A stretch of 64,000 nt of DNA, taken from positions 1-64,000 of the forward strand of contig CAIXBR010000015.1 of assembly GCA_903917735.1 (NCBI GenBank). The letters run 5' to 3'. Origin of the DNA: an uncultured Elusimicrobia bacterium (GTDB taxonomy: Bacteria; Elusimicrobiota; Elusimicrobia; Elusimicrobiales; UBA9959). Below are positions 24,828 to 33,011 of the stretch, in pieces (the stretch's first letter is position 1; every line of letters starts with the position of its first letter). The position numbers were made by a program, and so were the translations under genes. The notes below the pieces were generated by a model, which was not told where the DNA came from, ran no database searches, and was given only the letters and a program-made list of their open reading frames with translations.

Positions 24828-25633
24828 TTATTCGGCCTTACGGGTCAGGGTAAGGCAGGTGTTGTCGCGGTACGGCGGCAGCGAATGGGACGGCACGATA
24901 TCGAAAGCAGCGCTAAAAAGCCGTTCCATCTCCCCCGGCAGCATCTGCGACGCCCCGCTGAGCTGTAGAAAGTTCGGCCAGCGCATCCCGAAAGGCGGAG
25001 GGCTTATTTGTTCGTAAGCGATAAATAAAGCCTTTGGACCGGCGAGGCCGACAATAAGGACCGCCATGGCTCGCCTCCCGGACGGGAAAGGTCGTCCAAA
25101 TAACTAACATCCAGGAGCAGATCGAAAGGTCCTCTGACTCCCGGCAAAGAGACGGCGGTCAGATCGCCGAAGACGAATTCGGTCTGGCCGGAGACGCCGG
25201 CCATTTGCGCCGCCCGTCTTCCCTTTTCCAAAGCCACCGGCGAGAAGTCCACTCCTGTCGCGTGGAACCCCTGCCTGGCCATAAAAACCGTATAGCCGCC
25301 GCTGCCGCAGTCAAGATCTATCGCGCGGGAGGCCGGCGTGACCGGCCCTTTCATCTGGCTTTTGATCAGGCTGGTGATATCGCTGTCCAGTCCGCCCCTG
25401 TCCCATGGCGCGCCTATGCGGTAACAGTAGTTGTAAAACCAGGCCGGAGGCGAAAAATTAAGGGCGCAACAATTCGTGATCAACAGCGTCACCAGAGCTA
25501 CCGCCAGCAGCCCGGTGCCCCGCCGCGGCGCGGCGCTCCCCCGCAGAAAGCGCCTGCGCAGAACAAAGGCAACCGCGGCGAGGACCAGCAGATCATCAAG
25601 CCGGCCTATCCCCGGGAAAAAATCCGGGATCAT
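24828..25633 (-). pseudogene. Class I SAM-dependent methyltransferase, interrupted by a frameshift
   Basis: The 5' part (25633 down to about 25075) encodes IPDFFPGIGRLDDLLVLAAVAFVLRRR, reminiscent of a DUF1232/YkvA membrane segment, then a methyltransferase core: IDLDCGSGGYTVFMAR (SAM motif I), FHATGVDFSPVALE, FGDLTAVSLPG and FDLLLDVSYLDDL. Near 25060-25090 the reading frame changes: the rest of the fold (AVLIVGLAGPKALFIAYE through FDIVPSHSLPPYRDNTCLTL) continues in another frame to 24828. A sequencing error or true decay would look the same. The N-terminal DUF1232-like part seems to begin abruptly and may be truncated too. It is convergent with the TMTC-like gene and divergent from the polyferredoxin gene. 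Confidence 0.68.
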
Positions 25634-25643
25634 ATCGAAGTGT

Positions 25644-25649
25644 TATAAT
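25644..25649 (+). promoter_or_regulatory. Possible -10 element for a leaderless transcript
   Basis: TATAAT ends 8 bases before the ATG at 25657, which would put the transcription start at or next to the start codon. There is no ribosome site between. The -35 region is weak. Confidence 0.35.
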
Positions 25650-25656
25650 ATCCCGA

Positions 25657-26793
25657 ATGAATCCGCGTGGAATTATACGTACAGTCCTCCTGTCCTTGCC
25701 GATGCTGGTAATATCGGCCTTCCTGCTTGCCAACGGGGGGATCCCGCGGGACCTTGCGCACCGCCTGGCGCTTGCGATCACCTACACAACATTCAACGCC
25801 GTCTTTATACTGATGATGTACACCGGCAAAACGGACCGCTTCCGCGCGGCGCTGTATGTGCCTCTCGCGCCTTTCTTCACCATCTCCTTTATGGGGCGCA
25901 TGATTGAGCAGTTCCACGCCCACCCGGCTTTTGTGGATTTTGTATTCCGGGAAAAACTTCCCATCTGCCCTATCTCCCTTTCCATGACACTGGTGCCGGC
26001 CGCCCTCACCAGGACCTTTTTCTGGCCCGGAATGCTTACCGGCACTTACGCAGCGATAGTCTCCATGCTAGTCATCTGGATAACCGGGTCCCTGGCGCTG
26101 GGGCGCGGCTGGTGTAGCTGGGGCTGTTTTTTTGGCGGCTGGGATGAAGGCTTTTCGCGTGTTCTATCAAAGCCGTTTTTTAAGGCCCCGGCCTGGCTGA
26201 GAGACCTTCCTTTTGCCTCCCTGCTCCTGTTCGCGCTGCTGTCCGCCGCTACTTTGTTCCCCGTTTATTGCGTGCTGTTCTGCCCCGTTAAAGCCGTGAC
26301 GGACATTCCGCCCGAGCATTTCATGAAAGCCGCGTGGATGTGGCGGCTGCACCTTGTCATCTTCTTTGCGGCGGTGGTCGCGCTGCCTGTCCTGGTAAAA
26401 CGCCGCGCGCAGTGCGCCTATTTCTGCCCGCTCGGCGCTTTGCAGTGCGGCGTCGGCTGCGTAAGCCCTTTCGAGGTGCGCATAGACACAAAGGCCTGCT
26501 CAGGGTGCGGAACCTGCATCCGGAACTGCCCCCTGCTGGCCATAACCGAAGAAAGCCTGGCGCGGGGCAGCTGCGGGATAAGATGCGCTAAATGCGGCAA
26601 ATGTGTGGACAACTGCCCCTCCGGCGCGGCCCACTTTCATATCAAAACTACGGAGCCCGGAGCGGGGAAAAACATTGCCCGGCTGCTGTTCCTGTACCCG
26701 GCTTTCTTTTTTATGACCGCTTTCGGCGGCTCAATCTGGATGGACGCGATCTCAAGGATCATCCTGCTCGTTTTCACCGGGAGGATGTTTTAA
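25657..26793 (+). CDS. Membrane polyferredoxin with two 4Fe-4S motifs (NapH/NosR-like)
   Basis: 378 residues. About six membrane segments surround cysteine motifs typical of the NapH/NosR/Rnf-type family: GWCSWGCFFGGWDE near residue 155, CVLFCPVKA, and CAYFCPLGALQCGVGC. A soluble ferredoxin-like part follows with CSGCGTCIRNCP and CAKCGKCVDNCP, each set suited to a 4Fe-4S cluster, and a final membrane helix. The likely role is electron transfer between a membrane donor and an extracytoplasmic or cytosolic acceptor. The redox partner is not evident; radical SAM enzymes need a one-electron donor, but linking it to them is speculative. It is coupled by TAATG to the next gene. Confidence 0.82.
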   Translation: MNPRGIIRTVLLSLPMLVISAFLLANGGIPRDLAHRLALAITYTTFNAVFILMMYTGKTDRFRAALYVPLAPFFTISFMGRMIEQFHAHPAFVDFVFREKLPICPISLSMTLVPAALTRTFFWPGMLTGTYAAIVSMLVIWITGSLALGRGWCSWGCFFGGWDEGFSRVLSKPFFKAPAWLRDLPFASLLLFALLSAATLFPVYCVLFCPVKAVTDIPPEHFMKAAWMWRLHLVIFFAAVVALPVLVKRRAQCAYFCPLGALQCGVGCVSPFEVRIDTKACSGCGTCIRNCPLLAITEESLARGSCGIRCAKCGKCVDNCPSGAAHFHIKTTEPGAGKNIARLLFLYPAFFFMTAFGGSIWMDAISRIILLVFTGRMF

Positions 26794-27350
26794 TGGCCCT
26801 GAAGATCAAGAACACAGGCTACGCCTGGGCCGCGCTGACGACCCCCGCCATGATACTGATGCTGATGTACAACGAAAACTTAAGCCGGGCGCTGATTTCC
26901 GCCTTCGGGCTCAGGATCTCGCCGCGCTTCTCCGGCGGGGAGATAGTGCGGACAGCGGACCACGGCCGCTACCGGACCAACATCCACCGCCCGGTTTTCA
27001 ACGGGCTGACCGGGGACAGGAAAACGGGCTTTATCCAGGTGGATTGGGAGCCCGTAACGTCCCTGCCGGAAACCATCCGGGAAGAGCTGGATATTTACGG
27101 GAATGCGGAAAAATTCATAGTCATCCTGAACTCCGCAGACGGAACTGTCAGCTATGAGAACAAGCCGTTCTATGTTGCGGAAGATCCGATAGTGTCGCAT
27201 TTTCACTCCGGCTGGGCCGTGCGCATCGGGTTAAAGAAAGGCGGACGGAACAAAGAAGAAAGGGAGGGGGATCAGGGGGGTTTGGCGGGGGCCGCACAAC
27301 GGAACCCGTCGCTGCAGTCCCAGAAGCCAGGGGAGTCCCGGAAGCGGTAA
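26793..27350 (+). CDS. Unknown single-span membrane protein, partner of the polyferredoxin
   Basis: 185 residues. Start and preceding stop overlap (TAATG), so it is co-translated with the polyferredoxin. A membrane segment (about 8-30) is followed by a soluble domain with no motif I recognise; VDWEPVTSLPETIREELDIY and the phrase VILNSADGTVSYENKPF suggest a compact alpha/beta domain. The last ~35 residues are highly charged and low-complexity and overlap the convergent FGE-type gene by 79 bases, so the true end may be earlier if a frameshift is present. Function unknown. Confidence 0.6.
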   Translation: MALKIKNTGYAWAALTTPAMILMLMYNENLSRALISAFGLRISPRFSGGEIVRTADHGRYRTNIHRPVFNGLTGDRKTGFIQVDWEPVTSLPETIREELDIYGNAEKFIVILNSADGTVSYENKPFYVAEDPIVSHFHSGWAVRIGLKKGGRNKEEREGDQGGLAGAAQRNPSLQSQKPGESRKR

Positions 27351-28178
27351 GCCGCGCGCAGGGCGTAGTGGTCCTCGTCCCATGACCCGCCCCGCAGGAC
27401 CCTGAGAGTCCCGGTAGCAGGCCCTTTCGGCTCTTTATCAGGACTGTTTTTATAATAATCCGCACCGTACCAGTCGGCCACCCACTCCCACACATTGCCG
27501 TGCATATCATACAGACCGTATTGGTTAGGCTTTTGCTGGCCCGCCGGATGCACGTGGCCGCCTGAATTGTAACTATCCCAGGCATAGCCGCCAAGATCGC
27601 TCTCATCGTCGCCAAAACTGTATTTTGTGCCCGCTCCCCCCCCGCGCGGCTTTTTCCCACTCCGCCTCGGTAGGCAGGCGGCCGCCGGCCCATTGGCAAT
27701 AGGCAGCGGCGGCGTACCAGTCAACATTAACTACCGGGTGGCGGTCTGTGCTCCCGCTCTTCTGGCTGCGCATTTCCCGGCCTGTGGCTTTGGCAAAATC
27801 TTTATACCACTCAACCGTCACCTCGTATTTGTCTATATAATAGGCATCAAGGTATACCTTATGCTGCGGCTGTTCCCCAGGCCCGCCTTCACCCTCCAGC
27901 GAACCCATCAGGAACCCGCCCGCCGGTATCAGGACACGCGCCTTTATTCCGGCCTGGCGCCGTTCGCCTATCGCTTTAAGTTCGGCGGCTGTAGCGCTTT
28001 GGACCCTGACCGGGAAAATATACTTATACCCTACCGGGCCAAGCACGCCAAGCAACAGCAGGGAGACCGCGGCCAGGGCCAGCTTTTTGGGCGTGCCTTT
28101 CGCCGCCCCGGCAGCGCCGCAAAAGCCGCGGGGTCCGGCTTCGGGACTATACTTATTTTCGCGATGCGAACAATTCAT
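27272..28178 (-). pseudogene. Membrane-anchored FGE-sulfatase-domain protein, frameshifted at a run of eight Gs
   Basis: The first part (28178 to about 27644) has a membrane anchor (KLALAAVSLLLLGVLGP, about 31-47) and the beginning of the formylglycine-generating-enzyme fold: AGGFLMGS, YYIDKYEVTVEWYKDF, HPVVNVDWYAAAAYCQWAGG and RLPTEAEWEKAARGG. The second part, in another frame down to 27272, completes it: YGLYDMHGNVWEWVADWY, VLRGGSWDEDHYALRAAYR and GFRC. The break coincides with an 8-base C run (27636-27643; Gs in the coding strand). Removing one base restores a continuous protein of about 300 residues, so this is either a homopolymer error or a phase-variable gene. Catalytic cysteines of true FGE are not evident, so a structural or ligand-binding role is likelier. 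Confidence 0.78.
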
Positions 28179-28204
28179 AGCTTATCCATAAACCTTCATC
28201 TGCC

Positions 28205-29875
28205 TCAATAACGGTAAAAAGCGGGACGCATCCGGGGGAGCAGGGCTGGAATTATTTTATCGTTGGGAATTCTGAACAGGCCGCCGGCACCGGCGATGTA
28301 GAGATATTTTTTGGTCGCGCCCAGCGCTTCCACCCTCGGGGTGACGTAAAAGGAACCCAGTTCTTTGGATGTGGCGGCGTCATAGACCACCACTTCACCG
28401 CCCAGGTAAGCGGCGGCGTAAAGGTATTTTCCGTCCGCTGAAAATTCCAGTTTTCTCACGTGGAACGGCGCGCGCATAAGGCCGGTTATCTTCAGGTTTT
28501 CGGCGTCCAGCTTGTAAATATCACGAGTGAAGATGGACGGCGCATAGATGCGGCGCCCGTCCGGAGACAGGGCCAGGTCCATGAAAGCTACGGACGGGTC
28601 CGAAGCGTTCACCAGGGCCAGGGTCCGTTCGTCCAGTTCGAACACGCGGCGCCCGGGCCGCACGCCTACGTATTGAGTAAGCCAGAGCAAGCGGCCGAAT
28701 CCCGGCTTGACCGACGGGTCCCTGCCGTAAAGCGAGATCAGCAGGGTATGCTTGCGCGGGTTCCGCTTCACCTGAAAAACTACCGCGCCGGGTTCCGCCA
28801 GGCCGGCATCCGCCAGCGACAAGGTACGCAGCAGCCGGCCCGAGGCGTCCAGTTCAAAAAGGGCGGGGTTAAGATTGTTGACCGCGTAAACGCGGCCGCA
28901 GGCGTTATACACCGAGAAAAGCTCCTCCACCGGCCAGCCGGCCACCGAGGCGGGAACAGGCAGGCGTTTTACAGTGTCAGCGCCGGGGACGTACTCCAGC
29001 AGCTCATGCCTGTGCCAGGGCGCGAAATATAATTTATCGCTGCATTCGGAGGAGAAGCGGCGCACCTGGGTGTTCTCGTAAAAGGCCCTGAACTCCGGCC
29101 GGCGGAGATTTATCCAGGCGAAAGTCGGCGGAGGCGAGTCCTTGGGCCCGAAGGTGGCCCCGAAAGAAAGCGCGGACCAGCCGTCATCGGGGTCCGCATA
29201 CAGGTCGTGAGGGAACATAACGCCTTCCGGCCAGCGCTCTCCGTGCGGACCCGCATAGCCGGCAGCCGGGAAGACTTTCTCCAGTCCGGCCGGGGGCTGA
29301 CGCCATTCGCGGAGCGCCCCGCCCGGAAATAAATAAAGCAGCAGGAACAGCGCTCCGGTCGCCGCGCCGGGCAGCAGCACCGTGACGGTCAGCCGCAAGG
29401 CCGCCCGCTTGAAAACAAGCAGCCAGTAGGCGGCCGCTATCCCGAAGCCGAAAATGAAAGCCGGAAAAGGGCTGGCCGCCCAGGTTATCCACATAACTAA
29501 ATACCACAGGCCTATAAGCGGCGCGAAAATCGAAGGTTTCCCGTACGCCTGTATCGGGTACCAGAAGAACAGCGCGGAAAGAACAAGCAGAAAAACCATG
29601 CGGGCCGCCATCTGCATCCGCACTCCGGGCCCCGGCTCCAGGCGCCGGGCCTCGATAAAGCGCGTAGCCGCATATTCAAAAGCCAGAAGCGGCAGGGCGG
29701 CCGCGAAGGCGGTCCAAGCCGGAAGCGGCAGCAGGTACAGCAGATAAAGGTGCGCGGAGCGTATATAGTATAATTGTGCGAACGTCGCTACGGCGGGCGC
29801 GGCAAAATAAAAGACGGCCGCGCCGTAACCCGCCGGATGCGGGGCTTTTTTAAAAATTAGAGCTAATTCTCTCAT
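28205..29875 (-). CDS. Multi-span membrane protein with C-terminal beta-propeller
   Basis: 556 residues from the ATG at 29875, chosen because longer in-frame forms run through the opposite glycosyltransferase gene. Residues 1-245 hold about seven membrane helices, including YLLYLLPLPAWTAFAAALP. The rest is rich in beta-strand repeats of YncE/YVTN-like type (DLALSPDGRRIYAPS, RKLEFSADGKYLYAAAYLGG, YLYIAGAGGLFRIP), so an extracytoplasmic propeller is likely. I do not recognise the family. Its start lies three bases from the start of the divergent glycosyltransferase gene, so the two must use overlapping promoters or leaderless transcripts. Confidence 0.68.
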   Translation of the reverse strand: MRELALIFKKAPHPAGYGAAVFYFAAPAVATFAQLYYIRSAHLYLLYLLPLPAWTAFAAALPLLAFEYAATRFIEARRLEPGPGVRMQMAARMVFLLVLSALFFWYPIQAYGKPSIFAPLIGLWYLVMWITWAASPFPAFIFGFGIAAAYWLLVFKRAALRLTVTVLLPGAATGALFLLLYLFPGGALREWRQPPAGLEKVFPAAGYAGPHGERWPEGVMFPHDLYADPDDGWSALSFGATFGPKDSPPPTFAWINLRRPEFRAFYENTQVRRFSSECSDKLYFAPWHRHELLEYVPGADTVKRLPVPASVAGWPVEELFSVYNACGRVYAVNNLNPALFELDASGRLLRTLSLADAGLAEPGAVVFQVKRNPRKHTLLISLYGRDPSVKPGFGRLLWLTQYVGVRPGRRVFELDERTLALVNASDPSVAFMDLALSPDGRRIYAPSIFTRDIYKLDAENLKITGLMRAPFHVRKLEFSADGKYLYAAAYLGGEVVVYDAATSKELGSFYVTPRVEALGATKKYLYIAGAGGLFRIPNDKIIPALLPRMRPAFYRY

Positions 29876-29878
29876 AAA

Positions 29879-30610
29879 ATGCCTGAACTCGCGGTAATCA
29901 TCCCCGCCTACAACTCCATAAAAACAATATCCGCCACACTGGCCAGGTTCGCGGCCGCCCGCGCGGCCCTGCCGCAGGCGGCGCTGTTGCTGGTGGACGA
30001 CGGCAGCTCGGACGGCACGGCCGGCGCGGCGAAGCGCGCGGCGGAAAAACTGGGCCTGGACCTGCGCGTGCTGCCGCACGAAAAGAACCGCGGCTACGGC
30101 GCGGCCCAGAAGACAGGCTTCAAAGCCGCACTGGGCCTGGGCTGCCGGGCTATAGTCCTGTTGCATTCCGACGGGCAGTACGCGCCGGAGGAACTGCCGG
30201 TCATGGTCAAACCGCTCCTGGACGGCTCCGCCGACATGTGCGCCGGCTCAAGACTGCTTTCAGGCCGCGCCCGCGCCGAAGGTATGCCGCTCGCCAGGTA
30301 CCTGGCCAACGGTTGGCTGACCGCTTTAGAGAACAAGGTCTTCGGCCTGAACTTCGCGGAATACCACTCCGGCTACATGGCCTACGCGCCGGCCGCGCTG
30401 CACGCTATAAAATTCGAGACCCTCACCGACAAGTTCCACTTCGACGGGGAAATGCTGCTCTGCGCCGGAAAACTTGGTTTGCGCGTCGCCCAGGTCCCGG
30501 TCTCCGCTAACTACGGCCCCGGGACCTCAAGCCTTTCCCCGCTGCCCTACCTGGCCGAGGTGGCCGGCGTGATGATAAGATACCTGAAACGCGGCTATTT
30601 CTTTCAGTGA
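29879..30610 (+). CDS. Family 2 glycosyltransferase (dolichyl-phosphate-mannose-synthase-like)
   Basis: 243 residues. AVIIPAYNS at the start, Asp40-Asp41 in VDDGSSDGT and HSDGQY (Asp98) are the nucleotide-sugar and metal-binding elements of GT-A family 2 enzymes; RGYGAAQKTGF is typical of polyprenyl-phosphate glycosyltransferases. No C-terminal membrane helices are present. It probably transfers a sugar from a nucleotide donor to a polyprenyl phosphate, which could feed the TMTC-like protein. It overlaps the convergent radical SAM gene by seven bases. Confidence 0.85.
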   Translation: MPELAVIIPAYNSIKTISATLARFAAARAALPQAALLLVDDGSSDGTAGAAKRAAEKLGLDLRVLPHEKNRGYGAAQKTGFKAALGLGCRAIVLLHSDGQYAPEELPVMVKPLLDGSADMCAGSRLLSGRARAEGMPLARYLANGWLTALENKVFGLNFAEYHSGYMAYAPAALHAIKFETLTDKFHFDGEMLLCAGKLGLRVAQVPVSANYGPGTSSLSPLPYLAEVAGVMIRYLKRGYFFQ

Positions 30611-32073
30611 CCGCCGCCACGAAAAATCTTCTTAAGCTTAGCGTATCCCCAGCGTTCCGGCAGAGGCTTTAAAAACCCGTGTTTTAACCTAAACCAGGCG
30701 AACGGGCGATACGCGTTGTATAAGGTTTTCAGCATCCAGGTCCCCGCCCCGTAATCGTCCATCTTGCGGTCCAGGAACTTGCTCACGAAGCAGGCGCGCT
30801 CCAGAAAATCCTTAAGTTCGGGACTGCCTTCATGCATATGCGAATAGTCCCACTCGTATTTGCCCCATTCCTCCAGCTTCGAGGGAAAAACAGCGCCCCC
30901 TTTTTCCAGGAAGGCGAAAAGTTCCGTGCCGGGGTACGGCGAGAAAATATAGAACTGCGGGATGCGGAAATTATCACCGAGCCTTAGTATGTCCATGCCG
31001 AAGTCCATGGTGGCGCGTATCTCGGCGGGCGTCTCCGTAGGCAGGCCCACTATCAGCGAAGCTAGCACGGCTATCTTGCGGCCCCTGAACCTGGCCACCT
31101 GTTCGCGCGCCAGTTTCAGGTCTCCCGACTTATTCAGTATGTCGCGGCGCACACGGTCCACCCCTGACTCTACCCCGATGGCCAGCCTGACCACCCCGGC
31201 GTCTTCCAGAAAATCCAGGTCGGCGTCCGTCATGCGCGCCAGCGTCTCTATGTCCACTCCCTGCAGCACGCAGCCCAGGCCCAGCGCCTTAAGCCCCGAA
31301 AGTATGGCCATGGCCCGGCGCTGGTCTATAAAAAAATTATCGTCGAGCAGGTAGACCAGAGAGTAATCGCAGCGGGAGCGCAGGTCCTTTATTTCCTTAA
31401 GGACCAGTTCCGCGCTTTTGGCGCGCAGCCGGCCGCGGCTGAAGGCGCGGTTATAGCAGTAGGCGCAGCGGCAGGGACAGCCCCGGCTGGACTGGTAGAA
31501 GAACATCTTGCGGCCATTATAGGTCTGGGCGTACCGCTCCATCTCCACCAGATGGTACGGGACCGGGGGAAGCGCCTCCACGTCCAGCAGCGGGGGCTGT
31601 GACGGGGCTTCCACAATGCCTTTATTTTTGCGCCAGACTCCGGGTATACCACCCGTGTCGGCGCCGGAGGCCAGCCTGCGCGCGAGTTCCGCAAGCGCCA
31701 TTTCCCCCTCGCCCTCCACTACGTAATCCGCCAGCTCGTGCGCGGCCGTCTGAGCCGCCAGCAGCGATGCGTGTATGCCGCCCCAGACCAGCGGCACGGA
31801 AGTTAGCCGGCGGGCTTCCCGCGCGGCCTCCAGCGCGTGAAAGATCATCTGCCCTGTCATGGCGGTAAAACCTACGGCGACCGTATCAGCGTCTATGGCC
31901 GAGGCCAGCGCGGCGCGCCAGTCCGAGGCCAGCCGCTGGTCCACCAGCCGCACTTCCATTTCGCCGCAGATAACGGAGGCGGCGCAGAGCAGGCCGAGCG
32001 GCGGCGTAGGCTTGTCGCGGAACATATCCATGTCGCCTATACCGGGCTGCACCAGGACGAGGTTCTTCTTCAT
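30604..32073 (-). CDS. Cobalamin-domain-type radical SAM protein
   Basis: 489 residues. Residues 1-140 form a B12-binding-like Rossmann domain (VLVQPGIGDMDM, PTPPLGLLCAAS, VWGGIHASLLA and VVEGEGEMAL) without the DxHxxG lower-ligand motif. Cys199, Cys203 and Cys206 in SSRGCPCRCAYC bind the SAM cluster, followed by VYLLDDNFF and RLAIGVESG, usual in the BchE/methyltransferase class. The C-terminal 130 residues are helical and end basic. Such proteins often act on lipids, tetrapyrroles or sugars. Coupled by ATGA overlap to the nucleotidyltransferase, so a role in building a modified sugar or lipid is likely. Confidence 0.83.
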   Translation of the reverse strand: MKKNLVLVQPGIGDMDMFRDKPTPPLGLLCAASVICGEMEVRLVDQRLASDWRAALASAIDADTVAVGFTAMTGQMIFHALEAAREARRLTSVPLVWGGIHASLLAAQTAAHELADYVVEGEGEMALAELARRLASGADTGGIPGVWRKNKGIVEAPSQPPLLDVEALPPVPYHLVEMERYAQTYNGRKMFFYQSSRGCPCRCAYCYNRAFSRGRLRAKSAELVLKEIKDLRSRCDYSLVYLLDDNFFIDQRRAMAILSGLKALGLGCVLQGVDIETLARMTDADLDFLEDAGVVRLAIGVESGVDRVRRDILNKSGDLKLAREQVARFRGRKIAVLASLIVGLPTETPAEIRATMDFGMDILRLGDNFRIPQFYIFSPYPGTELFAFLEKGGAVFPSKLEEWGKYEWDYSHMHEGSPELKDFLERACFVSKFLDRKMDDYGAGTWMLKTLYNAYRPFAWFRLKHGFLKPLPERWGYAKLKKIFRGGGH

Positions 32074-33011
32074 AGTCCGCTCCCGGACACGGTGAACCCC
32101 GGCAGCACCAGGGAATCGGAGATTTCGGCCCGCGGGGCCACGCGCCCGCCGGGGAACACCACGGAATTTTTAAGGCGGGCGCCGGCGCCGACCGAAGAGC
32201 CGCGGGCCGCCACCGAATTTTCGAGCTGCGCGCCGCCACCAACCTCGGCCTCCGGGCTGGCGAAACCCGGCAGGCCTTTTTCTTCCAGCCAGGCGGCGTT
32301 AGCCTTCAGGATATCGCTGGGGTAGGTAATGTTCACATCCAGCTTCAGCGTTTCCATAGCCCTGACCAGGCCGCCGCCGGAGATAAGGTTCTGTATGGCG
32401 TCGGTGAGCTCTATTTCCCCGCGCAGTTCGGAAGGGAGGGTGCCCTTCAGGGCCGTCATAAAGCGCGGCCCGAAAAAATAGACGCCGCAGGGTTTCACCA
32501 TGCTGAGGGCGCGCTTAGGCTTCTCTATTATCCTGTTAACTCTTCCGGCGGCATCCAGGGCTATGGTGCATTCCTTAAGTATCGCCGCTTCTTCGGAAAC
32601 GGTCCTCACGGACAGCACCGCGTCGGCGCCTCCGGACGTCACGGCTTTTACGGCTCCGGCCAGCTCCGGCCTGGAATAGTAGGTGTCACCCAGCACCAGC
32701 GCGAAAGGCCCCCCGCCTATCGCAGCCTCGGCCAGCATAGCGGCGTGGCCTATGCCGAGACGCCGGGCCTGGTGTACGACGAAAAGCTCCGCGTCGAAGC
32801 CTTCCAGCGCGCGGCGCGCCTCCGCCTCCACGGCTCCGGAGGCCGGGTCGGAAACTATTATGAAGCGTTTTGTGCCTAGCTCGGCGAATACCCGCAGGTG
32901 CAGGTCCAGCAGGGTGCCGTCGCCTATGGGCAGCAGGGTTTTGGGGAAAATTTTACCTATCTCGCCCAGCCGCTTCCCGCTGCCAGCCGCAAGTATGACT
33001 ACGGGTATCAT
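32070..33011 (-). CDS. Sugar-phosphate nucleotidyltransferase with short left-handed beta-helix
   Basis: 313 residues. VILAAGSGKRLGEIGKIFPKTL is split across the start of the nucleotidyl-transferase fold (G-x-G-x-R and the catalytic Lys); LVLGDTYYSRPEL carries the metal-binding Asp. A short hexapeptide-like C-terminus (VAARGSSVGAGARLKNSVVFP) forms a left-handed helix, as in GlmU or mannose-1-phosphate guanylyltransferases. It makes an NDP-sugar from a sugar 1-phosphate; the base and sugar cannot be told. It overlaps both neighbours by ATGA, which places it firmly in this four- to five-gene unit. Confidence 0.85.
   Translation of the reverse strand: MIPVVILAAGSGKRLGEIGKIFPKTLLPIGDGTLLDLHLRVFAELGTKRFIIVSDPASGAVEAEARRALEGFDAELFVVHQARRLGIGHAAMLAEAAIGGGPFALVLGDTYYSRPELAGAVKAVTSGGADAVLSVRTVSEEAAILKECTIALDAAGRVNRIIEKPKRALSMVKPCGVYFFGPRFMTALKGTLPSELRGEIELTDAIQNLISGGGLVRAMETLKLDVNITYPSDILKANAAWLEEKGLPGFASPEAEVGGGAQLENSVAARGSSVGAGARLKNSVVFPGGRVAPRAEISDSLVLPGFTVSGSGL

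Noticed and set aside
27272..28178. Programmed frameshift or selenocysteine in the FGE-type gene
   Set aside because: The break is at a simple homopolymer with no stimulatory structure or in-frame UGA at a catalytic position; error or phase variation is simpler.
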